Counted from the stretch's first letter, positions 12,658 through 26,711 are shown. The stretch is DNA of 64,000 nucleotides from Scylla paramamosain (GCF_035594125.1 NC_087190.1:5517501-5581500), one strand, 5' to 3'. Numbers and translations: made by a program. The notes: generated by a model not told the origin, from the letters alone.

Positions 12658-12906
12658 GTAAGATGGTCGCCTATCCTTTCCACCAAGGTGTTAAACCGAT
12701 AATTGGTCCTACAGAGACATGAGAAACGGCAGTGCAGCTCACGGGGAATTCCCCTATTCGGCCAACACCTAAACGTTCTTCCAGGAATAAAAAAAATATT
12801 ATAGTTACAAATTAAACATTTCAAGTATTTTTTACCACACTGAATTCTCAAATGAGATATGTTACCTAATCTGTGATAATATTATGATGCACTACTCATG
12901 ACACGG

Positions 12907-14779
<1,873 letters not shown>

Positions 14780-14804
14780 GGCCCAGTATAATGAGGGTTC
14801 ACTG
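14780..14804. mobile_element. Right terminus of a pogo/Tigger-like transposon
   Basis: CCAGTATAATGAGGGTTCACTG followed by TA. Reversed, it starts CAGTGAACCCTCATTATAC, the type of CAGT-initial terminal repeat flanked by TA seen in Tigger elements. The left end was not found with confidence (14090-14170 has weak resemblance). Confidence 0.4.
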
Positions 14805-14828
14805 TATTCAGAAAGCATATCTAGAGTG

Positions 14829-15862
14829 TTTTTTTTTTTTTTTTTTTTCATGTAGGAGGGGTACCGGCCATGGGCAACAAAATTTGCGAAAGCGTTAGTC
14901 AAAAATACAGGATCAAAGTCTTGAAACCTCCCTCTTGAAAGAGTTCAATCCGTAGGGAAGAAGAAATACAGAAACAGACTGGGAGTTCCAGAATTCACCA
15001 GAGAAAGGGATGAACGACTGAGAATACTGGTTAACTCTTGCATTAGAGAGGTGGACAGAATAGGGGTGAGAGAAAGGAGAAAGTCTTGTGCAGTGACACT
15101 GGGGAAGGAGAGGAGGTATGTAGTTAGCATCAGATCAGATCAGACGACCAGTTGGCATGAAAATAGCGATAGAAGATAGCAAGAGATGCAACATTGTGGC
15201 GATGAGAAAGAGGCTGATGACAGTCAGTTAGAGGAAGAGAGTTGATGAGACGAAAAGCTTTTAATTCCACCCTGTCTAAAAGAATAGAATGAGTGGAACC
15301 CCCTCATACATGTGAAGCATACTCCATACATTGGAGGACAAGGCCCTTGTACAGTGTTAGCAGCAGGGTGGGGTGAGAAAAACTGGCAGAGACGATTCAA
15401 GACGCCTAACTTCACAGAAGCTGTTTTAGCTAGACATGAGATGTGAAGTTTTCAGTTTAGATTATGATTAAAAGACAGACCGGAGATGTTAAGTGTAGAA
15501 GGGGGGACAGTTGAATGTCATTGAAGAAGAGTGAATAAATATTTGGAAGGTTGTATCAAGTTGACAGATGGAGGAATTGAGGTTTTGAGCAATTGAATAA
15601 TAAGTTTGCTTTGCCCCAATCAGAAATTTTAAAGAGTTCAGTGGTCAGGAGTTCTGTGGCTTCCCTGTGAGAAGAAGAGAAGGATAGGGAGAAGAAGGGG
15701 AATAGTTATCTGGAAGGTTGTGTCGAGCTGATATATGAAGAAATTGAGTTTTTGAAATATTGAGCAATGCTACGTTTGCTCTGCCCAATCAGAAACTTTA
15801 GAGGGATCAGAAGTCATGCGTTCTGTGGCTTCCCTGCGAGAATTGTTTACTTCCTGAAGGGC
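14829..15862 (-). mobile_element. Family A 3' fragment, minus strand, with internal duplication
   Basis: Starts with 20 T (the reversed poly-A tail), then the family A 3' untranslated region (reversed form of the GGCCA..CATGTAGGA end), then C-terminal coding homology to about 15860. A ~190-bp segment is present twice in a row (about 15515-15660 and 15700-15850), each with the CTGTGGCTTCCCTG word, so the copy carries a partial tandem duplication. Confidence 0.75.
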
Positions 15863-15903
15863 TTTGACATTTTCAGTGCTGCTATGCTCTGTTAACATTC
15901 ACT

Positions 15904-16129
15904 GCATTTGCATGGTTCTGCTGAACCTCTTTCCACCAATTAGCAGCACTGATTTCTTGGTTGGTGGCGTGTTTGCATGATTTAACTAATATAAAGTTAC
16001 CAATTAGTGAAGCTTCCAATAGCATTGCCCACCACTGCACATGCATATATTGCATATACATCTTTTTATTTATAAAAAGAAAGTAAGAAAAAATTCTTTC
16101 ACATTTCTGTTAATTCAATATGTAACTGC

Positions 16130-16212
<83 letters not shown>

Positions 16213-16411
16213 ATTTGCATGGTTCTGCTGAACCTCTTTCCACCAATTAGCAGCACTGATTTCTTGGTTGGTGGCGTGTTTGCATGATTTAACTAATATA
16301 AAGTTACCAATTAGTGAAGCTTCCATGGTCATTGCCCACCACTGCACATGCATATATTGCATATACATCTTTTTATTTATAAAAAGAAAGTAAGAAAAAA
16401 TTCTTTCACAT

Positions 16412-16485
<74 letters not shown>
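15904..16485. repeat. Two-copy tandem repeat, 307-bp period, each ending in (GT)n
   Basis: The segment starting GCATTTGCATGG occurs at 15904 and again at 16211, with only a few differences across ~200 bp. Each copy ends in a long GT tract (16130-16211 and 16414-16485). The second tract runs straight into the LTR that follows. Confidence 0.9.
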
Positions 16486-16487
<2 letters not shown>

Positions 16488-17777
16488 AACCACAATTTCC
16501 TGCCCTTTTCCTAACTGCCACAGACTGGGCTAATTTCCCCAAGTCATCACCTATGTGACTTAGTGCAGGACTTAATTATGGATGTACAGGGTCTTTTCTG
16601 ACTCCTGCACCCTTTACAGGATTGGTCATAACGCCAGGTCACAGTAATGAGGTCGTCAGCCTGTTTTTACCTCACCCACAGGCAAAGGAATATAATACAA
16701 CAACTCCAATTTCTAACAAAATCGCCAGCCACGTTCTAGGGAGAGGACAGTTAGAATAAGCAACAGACACATGCAAGGATAATAATGTTTTACATAATAT
16801 TGTCCTCACAAACAATGAGACAAATTCTTCTCACTTCAGTAGAAGACTGCCTTCTTCTGCTATGCACTATTGTATTCACCTTCTGTTCTCTTTGACAGAA
16901 ACAACATGACCCTGGTAAGGATCAGCATTGCATTATTAATTTTCTGCTTCTAAGTCCTCTACGAGAGCAATGAATAATATTAGCATTTAATAGAACAATA
17001 TACATGTAGACAAACTACCCACAAAAGTGAAAAGGAGGGTTGGGAGACTGCTCACTGCAACGAAACCCAGCTTATGAACACATTCAGCCGAGGAATCATG
17101 TCTTGAATATCTGATGTAGGTTACAGATGTGTATACTAGCAGGCAGCTGGAAGGAGATGCCTAAACTACAAATACGAGTATATGCAGGGGCTTTCTGCAT
17201 GATTACACAATTATCTCCTTAAAACAAATACCCTTTCTCCTCGGTGTATTTGGCTTCTGACCGTATGCTCATCTCATCTCAAGGGTGGGCTGTAATTGAC
17301 TTACAGCGTGAGACACATGCTCTCCCACCCTGCTACTACGAAGGGGCGGTAAAAAAGAGGGGGGGATGGGGTTGTGACATACATACATACACCTGCCCGC
17401 TTGCTCATTGCACCCTGTGCTGGCTTATATGAACAAAACACTTTCCTTCTGAAAATTCTAGTGACTAAACTATGGGGACTGGATGATTATTGATTACTTT
17501 ATCGTCAAGAACAACTCTTCTAATAAATGCTCTTCTAATAAATTCAAGTTGAATGAACTAAGGGAAGTAAGGAAAATTATGTGGGGAATATGAATGACTC
17601 TGGGCGGGTGAAAGTTATAACAAGTGTAGTCTATAGGCTATGCATCAGAGACATGTCAAATTCTTGTCCCCAGCCTGTCTCTCTTCTCATCTGTCTCACT
17701 TTCCTTTTTCGTCTGGTTCCCATCCTTCTTTCTTCATTCTTCTTTCTACATTACCTTACATTGCTGCACACAACACA
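16484..17777 (-). repeat. 3' LTR of the gypsy-like element
   Basis: Homologous to 21028-21828 but longer: about 440 bp at 16885-17325 have no partner in the other LTR, and ~45 bp near 17595-17640 are also extra. Because LTRs are identical at insertion, this means an insertion here or a deletion in the other. The outer edge merges with a (TG)n tract. Confidence 0.75.
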
Positions 17778-18033
17778 CCCCTTAATAAAGAAAAAATTCA
17801 AATGCAGCACATAAATACAAATATCGGTTGTATACTCATCACAAAATATCAAAACACCAATGCAGCATTGACGTGATAAAACAAAAAATGCCACTTCTCT
17901 GGCAAAACTAAGAAGGGCGATCTGGCTGCTCTTAACAAACCAAAATAGTACTTCCCAGGTGCGCCACGACCAAGGCTGTGACTCACTGTCAGGTGCAACA
18001 CGACCTTCACTCATCAATCCTATCACCAGCCCC
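17778..18033 (-). other. Untranslated region ahead of the 3' LTR, with polypurine tract
   Basis: On the minus strand TTTCTTTATTAAGGGG leads straight into the LTR start TGTGTTGTG at 17777. AAGGGG is the probable polypurine tract priming plus-strand synthesis. Confidence 0.5.
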
Positions 18034-19608
18034 TCAATGACAGGTATCGCCACAATGAGTTAATGTCTGTTCCTCTCCAGGACGCAGCCCTATATCCCTG
18101 CACACAGAGTCAAACTCCCACACATGACCATCACAAAACAATAAAGCCCGGCTCCAACATGAGCCTGGACAATGCGCTAAGCCAGTCTCACTGGTCCCAG
18201 CAACTGCCCCAGGGTGCAAGCCTCTCTTATCACCTTTGATACCTTGTCGTTTCAAAGAACCAGACGTCCATTATCAAATATTACGCTATTTGGGCCCAGA
18301 AACTGACAATTAGCAACAACAACTCGGCCAAACGAAGCCTCCAGCAACACTGAGGGTGCTTCCTGAGCGGCAAGCAACAAACTATTACCGGCAGCTTCAC
18401 TTTGTGCTGCCTCTCAACGTCGCACTGTCAACGCCATCATCAAAACTCCCAGGAAGGAGGAACTGGGAGAGCAACATCTCTAGTCACCCCTACTCTAGAT
18501 GAAACAATACCAGCCATAACATGATGGAGAGAGGCCCCATCATCATGGCTTGCCAGCACTTGGTTACACCTAGCAAACGGGGCCATTTCTGATCATCAAA
18601 ACCGTGCCAAACACTCGCGAATAATTCTGACTCCAAGCACTCATTAACTGCGGATGGCACATCAAAATGGAGCTCAAACCTCTGTCCTCCTCTCTCTGCC
18701 GGTTATTCACAATAGGTTTACTCACTAGAAACACTACCAAAGCCTCAGCTTCCTTGCCATCTACTCCTGCGTTGGCAAGTAGTGGGGCAGCACATACATG
18801 AGGGACAGAACCCTCCTTAGGTTCACTAACAGCTATAGCAGTGGCTGCCAGCATGGGCGGCTCACTATGTGAGCAAACACCCACAGTGTCTGGTTCCAGC
18901 AAGGGAACAGCCTGCTCCCCGCCTTTGGTACACTCCACAGGGGAGGAAACTCCCACCTCCCCAGCAGAGTCAGGAGTCTCTCCGGTCTGGCAGTGACCCA
19001 TGATACATCAGATACAACAGACTAGGGCACAGACTGAGCACCAGCACCCACAGCCTCAACTCCAAGTGACAACTCTGCCTGAGTATCACTTTCAAGAGGC
19101 TCTGCAGGGTAAGGCAAGCCATCAAACAAACAACCCAAACTCAACACTCCAGCCTCACCCACGGCAACACTCTCAACACAATCATGTGCCTCCTGCAGTG
19201 CCTCTGCGATGCTGCAGATGGCCCCACCACTCGTACTCAAGTATGAGTCTGACTCTGACTCGCCCAGACCCTCACCAGTAGCAGGACAGGCCTTTGGGCA
19301 CTCTGCCCTCACTGCGACATTAACATAAACTCTGCACTTCTTTAGTGATGTCCCAGTCTTATTGCAGTCGACCCCAGGAGTCACAGATCCCGTGGTCACC
19401 CGACGCCAGGCTGCTCACCTCACCTCAGAGCAAATAACACAACAGAGTCAGCACACTCAGCAGTCTCCACATCCAGGTCGGCATCCATGCATGGGGACTG
19501 CACCCAAACTCTCCCACCTGCCAAGTAATTCCCCAGAAGGAAATCAACCCAGACATTTGCAGGACCTGTGCTAGTACCACCTGCACCTCCGTGGTCACTA
19601 GCGGGCAT
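18034..19608 (-). pseudogene. gag-pol junction / protease-region remnants
   Basis: Minus-strand frames at 19608-19420, 19399-19022, 19001-18570 and 18255-18034 are collinear but separated by stops. The first contains FLLGNYLAGGRVW, a block that recurs after the retropepsin active site in gypsy polyproteins. The protease active-site triad itself would lie just upstream, where the T1 element inserted. The Glu/Ser/Pro-rich remainder looks like polyprotein linker. No RT motifs follow. Confidence 0.45.
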
Positions 19609-19617
19609 AACAGCCTA

Positions 19618-19755
19618 TGGCCTGACCATTTTGAATTGAGCGTTTAGGCGTTTTCCTTTCTGGGAATTCCCCGACCTGCGGCTGTACCAAATCTTATACT
19701 GGGCCAATTATCAGATTAGAAACTATTTGTCATTGATAACCTCGCTCCCCACACA

Positions 19756-19837
<82 letters not shown>

Positions 19838-20353
19838 ATTTCGTTTAAATGTGATAAGTATCCTTTTAGATATAATATTTCCCTTAAACTATGTTGCTAT
19901 ATTTTTATCCTTTAGTTATGTCTTTTTTCCACACCACCATTGAGGTAAAAGTCAAGGCACGTTGGTGGTTTTTGCTGTTCGGGCAACAAGCTCTTGATGA
20001 GAGCGAGCAGAAGAGGTAGCTTCCATCCTGGCAGGCGGCACGTGAGGAAATGACCATGGACTAACATGGCCACTCTGACCATGTGACCTCACTCAGTCAC
20101 CCATGGAAACATGACAACACCTGGAGGAAACATTGCCAAGTATTGTGGTGTTTAGAAAAAAACGAAGCAAGTATCATTAAAAAAACATATAGTAACTTGC
20201 CTTTTTTAGAGCATCACAGTGTATATATACTGCAACACTATTTAGTTTTGAGGTAGGAAGGACCTGACATGAGGTGTGCCTTAGTGTAAGTGTAAGTTCG
20301 GGAATATCCGGAAAGGACAACACCTAAATGCTCAATTCAGAAAGGTCAGACCA
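19618..20353. mobile_element. TIR DNA transposon family T1, 736 bp, TA target duplication
   Basis: The left end TGGCCTGACCATTTTGAATTG and the reversed right end TGGTCTGACCTTTCTGAATTG match, and similarity continues through GAGCGTTTAGGCGTT. TA flanks each end (19616-19617 and 20354-20355). A CT tract lies inside the left end, as in the copy at 11658. Interior words (GCTGTTCG, GCTTCCATC) are shared with that copy. No ORF, so non-autonomous. It interrupts the LTR element. Confidence 0.7.
19759..19832. repeat. (CT)n microsatellite in T1
   Basis: 37 CT units at the position equivalent to 11799-11875. Confidence 0.97.
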
Positions 20354-20552
20354 TAATCTCCACCGTGGCAAAGCTTTCTGTGACTGCAATTCCCCAGTAT
20401 TACACAGGCTGATCAGAGACAACTCGCCCCCTAGTCACAGTCTGGCATAGCGATTGCTGTGCAGCTGTGTCTCTCAAAACTGTGACTTGGTATTCAATCC
20501 CATCAATCTCAACCGTGTCCTAAGAAAGAATGAAACCAGTCTAATTCAGACC

Positions 20553-20917
20553 TCACAAGGGGGTGGCCACTCCAGCCTTTCCACCCTCTCCACCAAATAC
20601 AGGCTGGGTCTCATCACTCTCGTTGTCCTGTCCCTGAGACCCAATCAAAGCTGCCAGCTTCTGGGGAGTCTTGGAAGCTAAGAGTTCTGTTTCCAGCTCC
20701 ATGCTTCTCATCTCCAATTTGAATATCAATTTCTCAGACATGCCTTGTGTCTGGGAAAAGAAACCCTAACGCTACAGGCAGGGCTAACACATTTGTGGAC
20801 GTTGTGTGTGGGACTATGAGTCCTCACACTGAACTGGGTTAAATCTACACTGCCACTTCCAGCAGAGGCAGGGGACTCAGGTTGTGAGTCATCCCTGCTT
20901 CCAGACTTGCCCTCCAT
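20553..20917 (-). pseudogene. gag N-terminus of the gypsy-like element
   Basis: The minus-strand ATG at 20917 opens a frame about 110 bp downstream of the LTR (MEGKSGSRDD...), which then shifts into a second frame at about 20741 with SEKLIFKLEMRSMELETE, a charged helix typical of gypsy gag N-termini. It fades out before the T1 insertion at 20353. The product would be the capsid precursor; here it is broken by at least one frameshift. Confidence 0.55.
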
Positions 20918-21027
20918 GACGTAAACTGAATATGGGCACACAAAAGACAACGAAACAAATAACAAACAACTGTCTGCCCCCACGTGGCTATGAAACTACT
21001 AGCAATTCTTGCGAGGTCGCCAATTTC

Positions 21028-21828
21028 TGTTATGACCACAATTTTCTGCCCTTCCCCCAACTGCCACAGATTGGGTTAATTTCCCCAAGTCACCACCTAT
21101 GTGAATTGGTACAAGACTTAATTATGGGTGTATGGGGCCCTTTTTGACTCCTGCACTCTTTACACGGTTGGTCATAATGTCAGGTCGCACTAATGATGTC
21201 ACCAGCCTGTTTTTACTTACCCATAGGCAAAGGAATATAATTCAACAACTGCAGATTCCAGTAGCTGGGCAAGAATCGTCAGCCACGTTCTAGAGAGAGA
21301 GAACTGTTACAATAAGCGACAAACACATGCAAGGATAATAATGCTCTATGGAATACTGCCCTCACAAATAGTAAGACAAATACCTCCCATTTCCATAGAA
21401 CATTATCCCCTTCTCCTATGCACTATTGTATTCACCCTGCTACTGCGGGGGCAAGTTACAACAAAGTGGGGGTGGAATGGTGACATACATACATACACCC
21501 ACCTCCTCGCTCCCTGCACCCCGCGCTGGCTTATATGAACACAACACTCTCCTTCTGAAAATTCTAGTGACCAAACTACGGGGGCTGGATGAATACTGAT
21601 TACTTTATTGTCAAGAGAACCTCTTCCACTAAATGTTGGTAGAGACTCAAATTGAATGAACAATGGAAAATAAGGAAAATTATGTGGGGTATATGCGTCA
21701 GAGACGTGTCAAATTCTCATCCCCAGCCTGTCTCTCTTCTCATCTCTTTCTCTCTCCTTCATCTTCTTCCCATCCATCTTTCTTCATTCTTTTTTCTGCA
21801 TCGCCTCACATTTCTGCATGCAGCACCA
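21028..21828 (-). repeat. 5' LTR of the gypsy-like element
   Basis: About 801 bp. On the minus strand it begins TGGTGCTGC and ends AACA, fitting the TG...CA rule. Confidence 0.75.
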
Positions 21829-22461
21829 TATACAGTAGGGTATGTGACTATGTACGGTTGTTATAGTGTACAATTGCAATAGCGCACTGAAATTTTAATA
21901 AATATTGAAACTGAATAACGAACCAAAACTGGCAAGACGAACTTGCCATTTCTGTGAGTACTGAACTTTTAATAAAAATTTAATCAGAATAAACTAAAAC
22001 TCACAAAACTAACTCACTAGCTGTGTAAGCCACTACTCATCTATCTCGTGGCTGTCCCTTCATCCCTTTCTTCCTTTACTTTCCTTTCTTTTGTCTTGTT
22101 TCAAACCTCCCTTCCTGTCACCTCCCCTTCCCTGTTATCTGTCAGAGATACAAAGGGAATACAAAGGAAAGCCAAACAGCAACAGACCTTTGGCCCCTTG
22201 CAAGGCTGTTTGGTAACTACTTCTAACTAGCTACAGGAAAGAGAGACAGGACAGCATAGCAGAGGGCTCCTCCCCACCCACCATTCCCTCCAAGCGACCA
22301 AGTGACCAAGGAGTGATACTTCGCTCTCTCTCTCCCTCTCATTCATTTTATGTAATTTTCTCTTCATCCTTTTTCACTTTTTCTCACTCTCGTATATTTA
22401 ATTCTATGTTCGTTCTCAATCAGTCTCATTCTATTTAGCGATCCTTAGGATTATTCTTACT

Positions 22462-22464
<3 letters not shown>
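21829..22464. other. Non-coding interval
   Basis: No gene seen. 22030-22320 is C/T-rich and includes TTTGGCCCCTTGCAAGG. 22320-22345 is a short imperfect CT tract. Confidence 0.5.
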
Positions 22465-23010
<546 letters not shown>

Positions 23011-23093
<83 letters not shown>

Positions 23094-23123
23094 TCGTATA
23101 TATATATATATATATATATATAT
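23011..23123. repeat. (TA)n microsatellite with one CTCG interruption
   Basis: TA units 23011-23092 and 23098-23123. Confidence 0.97.
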
Positions 23124-23409
23124 GGGGTGTTCTGCAAGTTAAGGTACATACTTCGGGATTTAATAGTTCAAGTACAGTGGTACCTCAGTTTACAAGTGCT
23201 TTGGGTTATTAGTGTTTTTGGGTTATGAGTACTAATTTTCATTTTGAGGTACGGGTAGCTGCGTAGGAAAACAAAAAATGGTTTCGCTGATCCCCTCACT
23301 CGGTCTTGCCTGTCAGTCGGCTGGCTTCACTCTTAGGGGCAACATCCTCACGTTCGATAAGTAATTTTTTGGGCCTTTGTGCTTACATGTAACTATTCAT
23401 TACTGTATA

Positions 23410-23790
23410 CATGGCCACTGTGAAGAAAGTTACAAAGTAGGTGCTAAGAAGATGTAGTAAATAAGAAAATAATTGAGAAGCATGAACGAGATGTACACGT
23501 GGCTGAGCTTTCGAAGTTTAACAACAAGTCTTCAGCCACGATTTGCACCATCCTGAAGAAGGAAGAAATTTAGGCATTAGATTCTGCAAAAAGGGTCACA
23601 ACAGTAACGAAACAACAGGCCCAGGAAGTGGCTGAATAGTTACTTTTCGTTTTGATAAATGAGAAACAGTTAGCTGGTGATATAGTGACTGAGACCATTA
23701 TCTGCCAGAAAGCGAAGGCATTGTTTGATGACCTTGAAAGTAAGATGCCAGGTTCCACGTCAGATAAAGACTTGTTCAAGGCTATCTGTG
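23410..23790 (+). pseudogene. Tigger transposase N-terminus
   Basis: A degenerate frame reading KIIEKHERDVHVAELSKF (the first helix-turn-helix), then TICTILKKEE, then VTKQQAQEVAE and LINEKQLAGDIVTETIICQKA with the QLAGD-type block typical of Tigger/jerky CENP-B DNA-binding domains. Stops occur after EEI and after VAE. This domain binds the terminal repeats. The DDE catalytic core is absent. Confidence 0.7.
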
Positions 23791-24000
23791 TTATGTTGTG
23801 TGTGCCACCACCAGTCGATGAACATGCTTGGAGTGTTGGCAGCGTGGAGAGCCTGAGTGAGGCAGTGATTCTGGTAGCTTGGAGGTCATGGGAAGTCATT
23901 TGATATTTAGATATGTGTGCGAATAAAAGACACAATGACGAGAGTTCTTGATTTAATATATGAATAATTTGTACACACTTGATTCGAGACAGTTGACTGT

Positions 24001-24035
<35 letters not shown>

Positions 24036-24463
24036 GAAGTGGTATGATGTATAACTGAGCAGCGTCTCTCACGGCTGACTGTGATGAAGAGGAATTGAGT
24101 GAGAGACCAAGACTGATTGCTCGTGACAGGGTGACTGACTGACTGTGTCTCTGACTGGGACTAAACTCGAACTGATCTTGAACTGCCTGAGCTCGTTACA
24201 TGCGGACTGTATTTATCTGAGCTAAGTACTGGAAGTGGTTGTGAAATTCCCTTGAGAGGTAGAGAAAAGGGGACGAACACAGATGTTATCCATAAGGAGT
24301 GGAAGTGGGTGTGAAGTCTCCTTGAGGCTAAGAAAGGAGGAGAAATGACCAGGTGACAGAAGGAACAGAGAATTTTGGAAAGATCACTTTCATATTTTGA
24401 GCTGCCTCAAATTCAGTGATAAAGCCTGGTAGGGGGTTACGATGAGGAGGACTCTTAATTCTT
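23791..24463. other. Unrecognised insertion within the Tigger element
   Basis: Replaces the transposase core. Contains a CT tract at 24003-24035 and no coding homology that I recognise. Confidence 0.45.
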
Positions 24464-24778
24464 CTTAACGAGGACATTCACCAGCTGGTGGAGGAACATA
24501 ATCACGATCTGACAACCGATGAATTCATGCTGTTGCATAAGGAGCAAGAACACAAGGTTGCAGATATCGTTTGGAGAGGAGGAGGAACAGGAGGACAAAT
24601 CTCTCACTTCAAGTGAGATTAGGGAGGTGTGCAGCATATGGAAAAAATGCAAAATTTTATTGAGAAAAACTACCCAAATAAGGCATTAGCTGTGAGAGCA
24701 ATGAATCTAACGCCAATGCTATGTCACATTTCCGTGATATTCTAAAACAGAGGCAAAAGCAAGTGTCTCTGGATAGCG
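24464..24778 (+). pseudogene. Tigger transposase C-terminus
   Basis: NEDIHQLVEEHNHDLTTDE, then after frameshifts EEEEQEDKSLTSSEIREV, then QNFIEKNYPNKALAVRAM, and a final frame ending HFRDI-like. This is the acidic and helical tail of Tigger transposases, in which FIE..HP.K...RA and HFR..L..RQKQ.SLD are family hallmarks. Three frames are needed. Confidence 0.7.
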
Positions 24779-25230
24779 AAGAATTTTAATAGGTAGCATG
24801 AAATAGTCAGAGGGTAGAGGAGAGGGAGGAGCAAGCCCTGAATCGTCTAAGGTAGAGTTTTTAGTAAAGGTCTGAGTGAAGAATTCAGCACTGGAGATAG
24901 ATGTGATAGCAGTGGTGCCATCTAGTTAAAATAAAAGAGAGAAAGTTGAAGAAGCAAAGTTATTGGAGATGTTTTTGGTTAGGTGCCAAAAGTCACGGGG
25001 GAATTTAGATCTTGAAAGGTTTTAACACTTTTTATTAATGAAGGAGTTTTTGGCTAGTTGGAGAACAGACTTGGCATGGTTCCGGGCAGAAATATAAAGT
25101 GCATTAGATTCTGGTGATGGAAGGCTCAAGTACCTTTTGTGGGTCACCTCTCTATCACATATATCACGAGAACAGGCTGCGTTTGGAAAGTTTAAGTCAA
25201 GAAAAAGAATGATGAATGTACGCCTCCACG
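24779..25230 (-). mobile_element. Family A internal fragment, minus strand
   Basis: Matches only the middle of family A (linker and RT fingers, equivalent to about 39540-40008). Both element ends are missing. Lies directly after the Tigger remnant. Confidence 0.7.
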
Positions 25231-25519
25231 CCATACCTTACAGAAAGTATAGGAAAATGAACCGTATGATCAAAGTATGGGACAATAAATACAGTTACCC
25301 AAAAATTAACCTTATTGAAGTTATAGGGAAGTAAACGGGCAAAAGGTCGCTCTAACTTCATGTGTATATTATGAGGTGTAGGAGACAAGAATAGAGAGAA
25401 CGAAACAAAGACTAGGTAGCCAGAGCTGTCAGACCAGAAAAGGATCAAGATGGGCAAGCCGCCTGTCACAGTACCAGATTGTTGTATTACAGTCAGAATA
25501 AAATGTTGGTGTTATATAA
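25231..25519. other. Non-coding interval
   Basis: No recognisable content; separates two family A pieces. Confidence 0.45.
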
Positions 25520-26640
25520 TTTTTTTTTTTTTTATGTAGGAAGGACACTGGCCAAAGGCAACAAAAATCCAATAAAAAAAAAATGCCCACTGAAATGCCA
25601 GTCCCATAAAAGGGTCAAAGCAGTGGTCAAAAATTGATGAATAAGTGTCTTGAAACCTCCTTCTTGAAGGAATTCAAGTCATAGGAAGGTGGAAATACAG
25701 AAGCAGGCAGGGAGTTCCAGAGCTTACCAGAGAAAGGGATGAATGATTTAGAATACTGGTTAACTCTTGCGTTAGAGAGGTGGACAGAATAGGGGTGAGA
25801 GAAAGAAGAAAGTCTTGTGCAGCGAGGCTGCGGGAGGAGGGGAGGCATGCAGTTAGCAAGGTCAGAAGAGCAGTTAGCATGAAAATAGCGGTAGAAGACA
25901 GCTAGATATGCAACATTGCAGCGGTGAGAGAGAGGCTGAAGACAGTCAGTTAGAGGAGAGGAGTTGATGAGACGAAAAGCTTTTGATTCCACCCTGTCTA
26001 GAAGAGCAGTAGGAGTGGAACCCCCCCAGACATGTGAAGCATACTCCATACATGGACAGATAAGGCCCTTGTACAGAGTTAGCAGCTGGGGGGGGGGGGG
26101 CGAGAAAAACTGGCGGAAACGTCTCAGAATGCCTAACTTCATAGGAGCTGTTTTAGCTAGAGATGAGATGTGAAGTTTCCAGTTCAGATTATAAGTAAAG
26201 GACAGACCGAGGATGTTCAGTGTAGAAGAGGGGGACAGTTGAGTGTCATTGAAGAAGAGGGGATAGTTGTCTGGAAGGTTGTGTCGAGTTGATAGATAGA
26301 GGAATTGAGTTTTTGAGGCATTGAACAATACCAAGTTTGCTCTGCCCCAATCAGAAATTTTAGAAAGATCAGAAGTCAAGCGTTCTGTGGCTTCCCTGCG
26401 TGATATGTTTATCTCCTGAAGGGTTGGACGTCTATGAAAAGACGTGGAAAAGTGCAGGGTGGTATCATCAGCGTAGGAGTGGATAGGACAAGAAGTTTGG
26501 TTTAGAAGATTATTAATGAATAATAAGAATAGAGTGGGTGACAGGACAGAACCCTGAGGAACACCACTGTTAATAGATTTAGGAGAAGAACAGTGACCAT
26601 CTACCACAGCAGCAATAGAACGGTCAGAAAGACCATTCTA
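25520..26640 (-). mobile_element. Family A 3' half, minus strand
   Basis: The reversed poly-A (14 T) at 25520 is followed by the 3' untranslated region and the RT C-terminal half. A 5'-truncated copy ending within RT, as is usual for target-primed reverse transcription. Confidence 0.85.
25627..26607 (-). pseudogene. Family A reverse transcriptase C-terminal half
   Basis: 326 codons open on the minus strand with no internal stop: [20 protein letters not shown] at the start, SYADDTTLH near residue 44 (YADD active site), NILGLSF near 133, the CMEYASHVW thumb block near 190, and a C-terminal end ...RHLFINF. A poly-G run at about 26086-26100 lies in the thumb and lengthens a Pro run. The frame is well preserved, but the copy lacks endonuclease and fingers. 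Confidence 0.85.
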
Positions 26641-26711
26641 TCTGCAAGATGAGGAACTGCTGCTAAAAATACTTCAGATCATAAAATACTCGAAAAGAGG
26701 ACTCACATTGG

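Larger units (their letters stand above)
11658..12805. mobile_element. TIR DNA transposon family T1, composite copy, TA target duplication
   Basis: The left end (11658-11798) and right end (12655-12805) are inverted copies: GAAGAACGTTTGGGCGTTG on the left matches the reverse complement of the right (GAAGAACGTTTAGGTGTTG), and the match continues ~120 bp to the CT or GA tract. TA flanks both ends (11656-11657 and 12806-12807). No transposase is encoded, so it is non-autonomous. A third copy of the terminal motif lies inside at about 12447-12480, so this locus is probably one element of ~830 bp plus the inverted left end of another. A relative is at 19618-20353. Confidence 0.65.
16484..21828 (-). 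mobile_element. LTR retrotransposon (gypsy-like), minus strand, internally deleted
   Basis: Direct repeats at 16484-17777 (3' LTR) and 21028-21828 (5' LTR) share long similar blocks (CACAATTT..CTGCCC, GCCACAGA, AATTTCCCCAAGTCA, and others). On the minus strand the 5' LTR ends ...CATAACA and is followed by GAAATTGGCGACC, a plausible primer-binding region, and the 3' LTR is preceded by the purine-rich AAGGGG. gag- and protease-like remnants lie between. RT, RNase H and integrase are not visible, so the element is defective. A T1 transposon sits inside at 19618-20353. Confidence 0.75.
23175..24778 (+). mobile_element. pogo/Tigger-like DNA transposon, broken and interrupted
   Basis: TA then CAGTGGTACCTCAGTTTAC at 23173 is a Tigger-type left terminal repeat. 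Transposase homology runs 23410-23790 (N-terminal CENP-B-like helix-turn-helix) and 24464-24775 (acidic C-terminus). 23790-24463 is foreign sequence. The right end is missing; family A sequence begins at 24779. Confidence 0.7.
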
